Source of the DNA: Agriotes lineatus
Taxonomy: Eukaryota; Arthropoda; Insecta; Coleoptera; Elateridae
Direction: 5' to 3'
Assembly: GCA_940337035.1 (NCBI GenBank)
Contig: CALNHX010003000.1
Span: 62,001-126,000 of the forward strand
Length of the DNA: 64,000 bases
Shown piece after piece: positions 33,401-43,106 of the stretch; position 1 is the stretch's first letter, and every line of letters begins with the position of its first letter. The notes beneath the pieces were generated by a model. The model worked only from the letters and a program-made list of their open reading frames with translations, did not search any database and was not told where the DNA came from. The translations under genes were made by a program, and so were the position numbers.

Positions 33401-33529
33401 GTATATTACATACCGAGGTGGGAAGTGTTTCATTACTGTCGAGAGATTAGGTAGTTTACCGAGACGCGTAGCGTCGAGGTTAACTTTATCTAGAGACAGG
33501 GATGAAACTTTCCACCGTGGTATGTATAC
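33401..33529. repeat. Long palindrome with CG-rich centre (129 bp)
   Basis: Arms run from GTATATTACATACCGAGGTG to CACCGTGGTATGTATAC, with few mismatches and a centre GACGCGTAGCGTC. No coding content. Similar layout to 41465-41583. Confidence 0.75.
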
Positions 33530-33946
33530 TTTTTTTTTGCAATCATCTAATTTTAAAAACAACTACAATTGAATTCTGAATAATAGGTATCTTGATGTAG
33601 CTAATATTTTTGTTACCATGAAAACAACCCACTCAATGTTTTGTTACCATGGAAACACCCCACTCTTCAGGTATGTAATATTTTTCGGGGTATGTAATAA
33701 TTTCCTGGCTAGTTTCAAGTAATCATCTAGTTCCCAGCTGTTGTCATGTCATGAAATTGACACATTACAATGTGATTGCGAATAAAGTCAATTACGACAT
33801 GTAACAAATTAAAAAGGTGCTCGTGACTAGCTGCACTGGGAAATGGGCGAGGTATTACTTTAAAAACGTCACCATAATAAGATAAGTCATTAACCTACGG
33901 TGTGTTGAACAAGTCCCAGCATGGACAACCTGGTTCTGGGCTTCAT

Positions 33947-34645
33947 TATAGCCCCTCTATTTACAAATAGTAGCGACAACGTTTGATGTTGCCGCTGGGG
34001 AAAAATTACGTTGGTATCCCTTAAAGTCCCTAGCATGTTTAAAAATTGACAAGGAAGTTGCATAACCTGTGACATTGACATTTGTCGTGTTTTTCTCTTC
34101 GGCGGCTAATTTGAAGTCAAGGACGTGGAAATGCCAGGGTGTTGTGTCGACAAATGTAAAAATAGTGGCAGAAAAGGATTTCAGCTATTCAGAATACCGC
34201 ACAATGAAAGTAGGAAAAATGCGTGGTTGAATATTATTCAACGAAGTCAGTGGTAATTTGACTTACTTCTGGACTTGCGGACTTGCGGACTTACTTGCGG
34301 ACTTCCTTGCGAACTTGCGGACTACACACATACTTTAAAACATAAATTGCAGGTACATTTCTCAGAGTCGCAGTTTCACATGGTTCACAAAGGGCGTAAG
34401 ATGCTGGAACGTAATGCTGTCCCTGATTTACTGTTGGTGCAGCCTGCAAATAAAGAAAATGCTACACAAACTGCATATAAAGATAATGCTGCACTACATG
34501 ATGTTGTTTGATGACTTATATGATGTCACATATTTAACAAATAGCTTTTTATTCACTGCTTATCGTTTAGTATTTTTTTGTATTTTCATGTTTGCATCAG
34601 GTTTGCCTCACGATGTCGCTACTATTTGTAAATAGAGGGGCTATA
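33947..34645. mobile_element. THAP-bearing P-like element E3 (699 bp)
   Basis: Perfect terminal inverted repeats of about 32 bp beginning TATAGCCCCTCTATTTACAA, flanked by identical 8-bp GGCTTCAT (33939-33946 and 34646-34653). It contains a THAP-domain start (34131) and the second half of the THAP finger (about 34353-34430). The termini resemble E1 (TA-AG-CCCT-TATT pattern). It is internally deleted and non-autonomous. Confidence 0.85.
34131..34256 (+). pseudogene. THAP domain first exon in E3
   Basis: A 41-codon frame starts MPGCCVDKCKNSGRKGFQLF and continues RIPHNESRKNAWL, an unmistakable THAP N-terminus (C-x4-C zinc ligands, the LFRIP motif and the conserved Trp). It stops at TAA 34254. 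The C-terminal half follows after a putative acceptor (TTGCAG, about 34352): VHFSESQFHM, RKMLERNAVPDLLL, matching the C-x2-H and AVP parts of the domain. Between them is an 8-9-bp tandem motif related to CTTGCGGACTTGCGGAC (about 34268-34322). No transposase catalytic domain remains. Confidence 0.8.
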
Positions 34646-34653
34646 GGCTTCAT

Positions 34654-37100
34654 TACAGTGACCATACCTATACGGAGAGTGTGGTCAATTTTAAAAAAGG
34701 CAGCCATTAAGAGTCGTCTCTACAACAACCAGCCACGCTCTTAGGTATTGTTCTGTGCACGGCCTGCTAAATTGTAAGACAAACGTCACCCTGCTAAACT
34801 GTGACATAAACGAAATATTATACGGACTGGAAATTCGGAGATGCTTTTCAGAGCGCTGTATACCCACGATCGCGAAAATTTGTGCAATATGAGGTGGTCA
34901 AATGTGCAGTGTAACATTAGTTTTACAAGAATGTCAATAATATTACTTAAACAGAATTAAACGGCAAGAGACGATGTGAAACGTAAGGAATCGCTGCCAG
35001 CGATTAAAAATCCTCGTTAACGAGCCACCTAATATTAGAATATAAGTCAAGGTGTCCTTCTTCATCTTCTTTATTGTGTTTTTGTACGTAGAAAACAAAA
35101 ATTGACAACATTTTGCGTTGATCGACACAGAGATTACGTACAAAAGCTCAACAAAAAAATTTGCTTTTTATATTCATAATCAAACCGTTGTATTTATTCC
35201 ACCAGTTAATTCAGAGGAATGAAATATTCTTGAAGTTCCAAGGAATTTTCAAAGAGCGAGAGAGAGAGAGAGAGGGGGAGAGAGAGAGAGAGCAATGGTT
35301 TAAAGTACTGCAGAAGCTCGTAATTAATCCGGGATCAGCCGATACGTTAGTAAAATCGATAAATTAGCTTCCAGTTGCTAATACCTTGCTATACGATACT
35401 GCTTAAGGCTGTTCTAAAGCAAATACGAAAATCGCCGCTCGTTATTCAGAGAGATAAAGCGTAAGTCGTACCTAGGGGTGGGTTCTCGAAACTCCAGTGC
35501 CTGTGTATCTATTGCGTTTCATTGCTTACAGTGGACCACAGTTAAATACGGCGTGATGCTAGCGAACATACATTCGAGTCATTCGTGGTCTACTCGACGA
35601 GCTTCCATAAGATGTTCCAAGAAGAACGCACAATTTGAAGTTTAGGCCTTTCCCTACAGTACGTGAAAAAATAGCATGTGCAACACGTGAGAGAGGTGTT
35701 TTTCCGTGCTCGACGCGTTTTTCTTTTCTCAACTTGTCCAATATACTATTATTAAAGCTTCGTTACACACATGTCAATTAATTATAAATAAACATTATCC
35801 TTAGGTAGGTTTTATTTACCTATATAATTTCTGTGTACATCTTACCTATAACCAAAGAATATAGATAGGGGAAGAAGGACAGCCTTATGGGTTATTAGCG
35901 TATTATTTAAAAGCTCCTCAGTTCTTGCCTGGCCCTCAAGCAGCCGCCGCCAGTACTAATGAACTCGTTCACGGCTACGGTCGGGGACGCATTTACAGAT
36001 CCCTGTCGCATTTTTCCCAAGAACGCGTCTCAGCGTTGCCAGATTGCAAGGAAGTTACAGAGTTATGATTTTAACAGCTATTTGTATAAGAGCGAAATTG
36101 GCAATTTGATTTTGCGCTCAAAATATACACAAGATTTTATACAGAGTGGAGTAATTTTCGAGGTGCCACCATTGGCATCTCGGAAACGGTAAGAGATACA
36201 ACTTCGGTCAAATGGGGAAAAAGGTGCACATTTATGAGGCCAATTTATTGACACTTCTGTTTTTCCTAAAAAAACGCATAGCCTACTTGTTATAATCGAA
36301 AAACTGAAACTGGTCGATTTCTTCAACCATGCATAACTTTTTTATTATTACATATAATTTCAATTTTCAAAAAAGAGCTTGTAGGGAATTGTAGGCTCTA
36401 CAGAATAGGCCTACTTTAATATTTTTCTGATTCGTAATTTTCGAGGTACAGCCCAAACTTACATTTTTTTAAATGGAATGGATATCAAAGTTTTGCATCA
36501 TTGGAAAGCTTATTTTTTTCCCTTTTCATTCATGTATGGTTTCACATACTTATTTTCACAAACTTTTAAAATATTTTATAAAACACTTTTTAATCTAGTG
36601 TGCCTTGACTGTGTTAGTTGTAAAAACAAATGAATAGTGTGCTCTGGTTGCTATGTAACAAAACAAAAGACAATTTGCAGTGAAAGCTTTCTAAACATAC
36701 TGCAATAAGAAATAATAAGCTACTAACTACTCAAAGTTTAATCATATGCTCAAAAGTTATTATTAGTGACTTTTATTTGATATTTTTTCCACAAATATTA
36801 TAGTTTGGCAAATGTTTTACGTTTTATGAAAATAGGTTTTTCGGTCAGTTATATCGTAAATAAGTCAATAGTCATAGGTCGTTAACTACTTTCGATTAAT
36901 TCTTCATTAGCATCGTTCCTTACTGATGTGCTTTTCTGATAAGACGTGTCCCATTCCTTAGGCTAATTAACAGGACAGCTTATAAGAATTTCTTCTGGAA
37001 ATTCACATTCAGTTGTGCTGAAGTTTGTCTTCAGTGTTGTCGTATACTCTTTTGACGTTTCCTTTTCCGAAATTGATCACTCGAACGCTTAATCTTAATC
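34654..37100. other. Non-coding stretch upstream of the P-type transposase gene
   Basis: No supported gene. It holds a GA microsatellite (35254-35293) and a GC-richer patch at 35930-36190. If the transposase at 37101 is part of a complete element, its left terminus should lie here; I searched for ends like those of E1-E3 and found none. Confidence 0.4.
35254..35293 (+). repeat. GA microsatellite
   Basis: About 40 bp of AG repeats interrupted by GGGG. Confidence 0.9.
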
Positions 37101-40100
37101 ATGGTTAATTCGTGCGTATATTTTGAATGTAAGCGAAATCGCAGAACCGACTGCGATTTAAGCTTTTTTCGTTTTCCTATAGAAAAAGAAAGACGCGATT
37201 TGTGGTTGATTAATTGTGGCAATCCACAGCTTTTCACGTTATCTGAAGAACAATTACGTGAAAGAACTGTGTGTGCCATGCATTTTTCCGAAAAGCAGTT
37301 TATGAATTCAAGAAACAATAGGCTGAGTCATAATGCTGTTCCCTTAAATTACAAAACTGCCATGCAACCTGACCACGCAACATCGCCAGTGTCGCCCAAA
37401 GAACTCGCATTTAAAAAAGAGATCATGCCAAGGGTCTATGGTAAAGCGACGTCTAGTTCGGGCTCTTTTCATTTGGATGAAGATCATATTGCTTCGCCTA
37501 TGCAATTAGATGCAGATACCATACCGGATTCGTCTATGATACAGGTTAGTTCCTTTAAAAATGCCCGTTCTGTATACAGTGTGGTGATAACGTCCCGCAC
37601 AAAATTCATTATTTTCTTATTTAATGTTTTTTGGGAAAACCCCGAAACACGTCATTTTATTTTTTAAAAAGACTCAATTTTTCCCCTTATTTTGATAGAT
37701 CTCCTCATCAGTTAAATAATGATGTAAAAAAATTAGTGCCCCTCGTAGGTAACAATTGTTTTGAGAAAAATACACATGAAGTTCAAACAATTCAGAATTT
37801 TTTTTTAATTAAAATAAGAGCTATGACAAAAACTACCTAATTTTGATTTTAAAACATTTACCACTGTTTCACAAATGTGTCAAAGTCAACAATTTAACGT
37901 TTCTAAGGAAACAGATGTGGTGCTTTATTTTAATTTAAAAAAATCTGAATTTTTTGAACTTTATGTGTATTTTTCTCAAAAAATTGTTATGTGGGGTACT
38001 AATTTTTTATATCACCATTTAACTGGCGAGATCTATCAACATAAGGGGGGAAAATGGGATTTCCATTTGAAAAAATTAATAATGACGTCATAGCGCAGAA
38101 ACAAAAGCCTCCCTCACCCTTCTATTTTTGAAAAATTTATTGTTTATTCTAATTGTCGTTACTATTTTGCTTCAAAGAATCAGAAAATAAAAAAATCGAA
38201 TTTTTATGCCATACAAAATATGATTTTCAGGGACTTCGAAAATTTCACCTAACCATGTTAGGAGGCGGGGTTTTACGATAGCGCTCAAGCAGCCGTTTTG
38301 AGGAAAACAGCTATACTGTTAAATGCAAAAGAAAATATGAACAATTTCCAGTATGGGAAAGTCTATGGACGGTGCCATGTCCACTTTTTAAAGAATAAAA
38401 TTGACGTGTCAGGGTTTTCCCAAAAAACATTAAATAACAAAATTATTAATTTTGTGTAGAACTTTATCACCACACTGTATAATAAAATTTTTAAATTTTC
38501 CATCGATAGTAGGTTAACACGATGTCCGATTATAGGGGCTTAAATCTTATAGTTTCCCCAAATTTGTTGCTCGATCTTCGTGTAGGTACTAATTAAATAA
38601 GGTATAATTAGTTAAAATTTCTTTTAAAGTTTTATTAATTAAATCAAAACTAAATCCCAAGCAGTAAGTATACAGGGTGATCAATTTTCACTTCTTTAGG
38701 AGTTTTTATTCAATAACACAAAATGAACAAAAGTTGGCAGTTTCATAAAATACAGAAGAATTATTGACGTTTTTAATTCTCTGATAAATTGTGTAGAAAT
38801 ATGTAGGCAAAACAATGAGCTTGTAAAGCATTTTAATGGAGCCTACAGCATGAAAATCTTTTCTGTTATTAGTATGTTTTATTTTTAAAAACCATATTTC
38901 AACAGGCCATGTTAGAAATGCCAACACCTACCAAAACAAGAAAGCGCCGTAGTTCTGCTGTGCTACATCAAAAAATTGCAAAACTGCGAAGACAAGTGGC
39001 GGCAAAAAATTCACAAATTTACTGTATGAAGAAGCAATGTGCACGAAAGGGGGCTAATTTAGATGCACTGGGCTTGAAACCAAAAACCGTTCGCGTCTTT
39101 GTAAATATGCAACTTTCTCACAAATCTAAACAACCTTGGACAGAAGCTGAAAAAGAATTGACCTTAAATATGTACCACAAATCTCCAGCCCTCTACTTTT
39201 TTATGAGAGAAAAATTAAAATTTACTATGCCCTCCAAATCTACAATAGTTTCATGGTTACGGTTAAACCAACTTAATACAGGCACCAGTACGGAACTAAT
39301 GAAAAAACTGGCTGTTAAAGTTAACAGCATGACCGATGATGAAAAACAGTGTGTCGTATTACTTGACGAAATGCATTTAAAGAAAGGTCTAGAATATAAT
39401 CCACGCCAAGATATGATTGAAGGTTTCGAAGATTTAGGACATCTTGGACGGAAAAGCAAAATCGCTAGTCATGCACTAGTGTTTATGGCAAGAGGACTTA
39501 TTCACAAATGGAAGATTTCTGTCAGCTTTTATGTTTCTTCAGGTACCATTAAACATGGAGAGCTATCTTCCCTCATTATTAAAAACATCGAAGAGTTACA
39601 AAGAATAGGACTTAAAGTGCGTGCTGTTACTAGTGACCAAGCTGCTACAAATAGAGCTGCATTTTTAAATCTAGGAGTTACTGCAGAACAGCCGTATTTT
39701 TTTGTCTGCGACGCAAAAATTTTTGCAATATATGACGTACCGCACTTGATAAAAAGCGTACGGAATAATCTTCTATCAAAGGATTTTTACGTGGAGGGCA
39801 AGAAAGTTTCTTGGAAAGATATCGAAGAGGCATACAAAATAGATAAATCTTCTTGTACTGTTCGAGCAGCTGTAAAAATCACGGATGCCCACATCTACCC
39901 CAATACTTTCCAGCGAATGAGGGTTAAATTTGCAACGCAAGTGTTTTCCAACACCATGAGTGCTACGATAAGAACTGCTGTTGGAACGGGCGAGTTAAAA
40001 AGCACCAGCGCTCTGGATACTGCAGAATTCGTACAGAAAATTAACTATTTATTTGATTGCTTAAACAGTCGAATGCTGAAAGACCGTAACCCATATGCAT

Positions 40101-41119
40101 GTGCTCTATCCGTCAACGTACCGCGTACTGAAAATAATTTGAAAGAGTATTTGCAGTGGGTTAAGACTTGGCAAACATATACATCTAATAACAAGGTGAA
40201 CCAAGGTGTTTATTGTTTTAAGGGACTTATTTTAACCATGCAGTCAGTTATGGAGCTATGGGAAGACTTAAAACAAGAAGGGTATCATTTCCTCCTGACC
40301 AGCAGACTAAACCAAGATCCTCTAGAAAATCTTTTCGCGGTCCTGAGGTATAGGGGAGGCAATTCTTCAAACCCCACAGTAAAATCTTTCCGCCAAGCAC
40401 TACAGTTCAACATGCTGGTTAAATTGCAGCATCCTACAGAGAGCTCCAACTGCGAAGTTGATGAAGATGCTGTTGTCAACATGGCGAATGTTGAAGTGCC
40501 AGAAAAAGACGTCATGAGATATGTTGAGGACATACCATATACAGTTGCTGAACAAACTGAATTAGCAGAAGATGGTGACCTCAGTTTACTCAGTGAGGTA
40601 ATAGAAGTTTCAACACAACCAAATCAAGAAGCCACATTAGAATCTTGTGCGACGGTATATGTAGCTGGTTATGTCATTCATAAAACGCTTTTACGTTTTA
40701 ATTGTGATCAGTGTCAAAATATGTGCAGCCGTGACTCTGTAGTGCATCATAATGAACTGTTTTTACAGCAAAAAGACTATGGTGCGGGCGCCTGTGTTAT
40801 TTACCTAAAAAAACCTTCAAGTATTTTAATAAAAATAGTTACAATGTTACTTGAACATTTTGAATATTATTTTAAAAATAGTAAGTCGTGTGTAAGTTTT
40901 AAGAAAACATTATTAGCATATAGTGTAAATAAAGTGAAAATTTTAGTACCAGGGTGGCTTAACGAGCAAGACACATGTTACTCTCATAAAATGTTTTTAA
41001 TTAATCATTTAATTACGTGCAAACTCCATAAAACGTTGAAATGGCTATCGCAAGATTTAAGGACTACAAACCAGTCTGGTACACGCAACAAAAAAATACA
41101 ACATTTAAGTAATGTTTAA
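37101..41119 (+). CDS. P-element / THAP9-like transposase, two exons, apparently intact
   Basis: Predicted exons 37101-37544 and 38906-41119, 885 codons, phase 0 at the junction (ACAG|GTTAGT donor, TTTCAACAG acceptor). Exon 1 has a C2CH THAP DNA-binding domain: SCVYFEC, LSFFRFP, LW, CAMHF and NAVPL. Exon 2 opens with a basic region and leucine-rich coiled coil (RKRRSSAVLHQKIAKLRRQV), as in P transposase oligomerisation. The RNase H-like core shows VVLLDEMH (Asp about 302), AVTSDQAATN (Asp about 392) and NQDPLENLF (Glu about 622), with YDVPHLIKSVRNNLL before the GTP-binding insertion. The C-terminus has an AGYVIHK segment and CDQCQNMC cysteines. In P elements the protein cuts and pastes DNA using GTP as cofactor. 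No stops or frameshifts seen. It could be a live transposase or a domesticated THAP9-like gene. Flanking terminal repeats were not found. Confidence 0.85.
37577..38477. mobile_element. Tc1/mariner-type inverted-repeat element in transposase intron
   Basis: Flanked by TA (37575-37576, 38478-38479). Ends are CAGTGTGGTGATAA and its exact inverse TTATCACCACACTG. Arms continue inward (ATTTAATGTTTTTTGGGAAA both sides; then GATAGATCTC... matching inverted sequence at about 37995-38060). The right arm is split by roughly 330 bp of unrelated sequence (about 38060-38385). No coding sequence. Confidence 0.75.
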
Positions 41120-41464
41120 AGCTTAAAAAATGTACGTTTATATGCTTACAGATATATTTGCGTACTTCCTATTCTTTGTAACTTTGTATATTATATTGTT
41201 TTTTTCTATAGCACATGTTAAAGTGTGCTTTTATCAACTCAAAACAAAAGGTCAAGTTTTACTTTAACAGCAAGGGTAGATAAAGTAGCACTTTAACATC
41301 AAGGATAGATAAAGTAATTTAATTTTCTAACTTTTGTTTAAATTAATATGACAGCTTCGTATTATCGTAGCAACCCAATCTAGCTACTGACATTTTGAAA
41401 TGTGATTGACTGTCATTATTTTCTTTTGAAATTGTTAAAGCTCTTGCTATAGAAAAAAATATTG

Positions 41465-41583
41465 TATTATACACGACGATAAAGTTATTTCTATCCACTC
41501 TTGAATCATTAACGTCTCGACTTCGTCTCGACGTTAAACGATTCACTCGTGGATAAAATTTAACTTTATCGTCTTGTATAATA
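41465..41583. repeat. Long palindrome with CG-rich centre (119 bp)
   Basis: Arms TATTATACACGACGATAAAG to CTTTATCGTCTTGTATAATA, centre CGTCTCGACTTCGTCTCGACG. It lies 345 bp downstream of the transposase stop. The CGAGACG-type centre resembles the palindrome at 33401. Confidence 0.8.
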
Positions 41584-43106
41584 AATTACTATTATTGTAT
41601 GTAATATTTACACCTTGAAAATCTCATTTATTTAATAGATCATTGAAATTGGCGAGAGTAAGAAATGTATATCTTTATTTCAAAATATTTTAATTTAAAC
41701 TGGCGTTAATGGATCTGACTCAAATTTCCTATAATCTGCCTTTAAAAAAAGTAATTAAACCCGTAAAAGGTTGGGGCAAATTGGGGTTCAATCCCTAACA
41801 ATAGGTACCTAACTCTTTATTAACAAATTATTATTTATATCGCCCAAAAATTATGTCAAATGCAAGTAATAATAATTTATTTAAAAATAGCTATTTGGCA
41901 TAATTTTTGAGCGACTTAAGTATAATAATAATAATAATAAATGTCGTTTATTGAGCAAAAATAAATGAAATTGTTATTTTACAATATACTTGAATTATGA
42001 ATACATAAGTTGCTCAAAGAGGCAAAGTTCAGGCGTGCTAATCGAATTAGCATACTGTTCTACCACTTAACCCCAAGGTAAATAAAGAAAACAGATAATT
42101 TGTTAAAAAAGGTATATTGTTGGGTATTGAACCCCAACCCTCGATTAGTTTGCAGCTCCTTAACCACATAAGTTCTTTTTCGTTTCTACTCTAATTTACG
42201 TTTAAAGTGCAGTAATTTAAACTAGAGTATAAATTATTAAATAATTGTGAGTTTTCTGTGAAAACCGCCCCGATTCATTTTTTTTAATAACAGATTGTAC
42301 AGGACTTGGGTCAGATCCCTAATCACCAAATTAAATTTTTGCATACATTTCTGAAAGATAATTTAATGTCGATAATAAATGTTCGAATGATATTGTCTTA
42401 TTCTTTGCTGAGACTATACATAGAGAGATCGGCAACTTAAATGTGCCTAAATAGATATTTTTTAATGCATCAAGTAAATGAGATATTCAAGGCGTACTGT
42501 TTTAGTAGCCGTACTGTACTCTATACGTATCAACTTCACAAGATACAATATTATTTTTGTTTTTATTTGCTTTTTAAAATAGATCACTGTAAACTATATT
42601 AATCGTCAACATTACTTGAACAATAATTTCCTCTCGTATTAAAATTTTTAAATAAAATCCGTATATTGTTTATTAATGTTTTTTTTTTCATTATTTGTAC
42701 ATAGCTAATTCTATATTCATTATAGAATTTTGTGAGAATAAAGTGGGGACAATCCGTATTCCGTATAATCTTGCGCTCATCGGTGAACTTTTTGTTGAAA
42801 TTATATTAGAAACCTCTTATGTAATTTTTATAGGTACCTAGCTACCTATTAAATGTTTAAAAGTGTTGCATGTGAAACTTATAAAACCTTTATTTTACTT
42901 GGTACCAGTTCATCCGATTGACAACAAATGTTTTAAATAATAACAAAACAAACCAAAGAATATACACCTATATTTAATATTCTTTGTAACTAACTTAACT
43001 TAGATGTAAGCAGAATCAAACTACTTAAATATTCTTTTGCAGAATACAAGTTTATTTCGGGTAGGTACAACCATTGTAAAACTATTGGAATTGTAGAGAG
43101 AAAGTT
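41584..43106. other. Intergenic AT-rich stretch
   Basis: No gene. A TAA microsatellite at about 41922-41941. Inverted similarity between 41770-41815 (GGGGTTCAATCCCTAACAAT) and 42110-42142, and a small hairpin around TCGCCCAAAAATTATG (41841-41918), suggest a decayed inverted-repeat element spanning roughly 41770-42142. Confidence 0.4.

Noticed and set aside
35959..36192. 77-codon plus-strand frame
   Set aside because: No family resemblance or conserved motif; composition is not clearly coding.
42040..42080. tRNA-like sequence on the minus strand (GGTTAAGTGGTAGAAC)
   Set aside because: Only an A-box-like stretch is present; no B box at the right distance and no cloverleaf.
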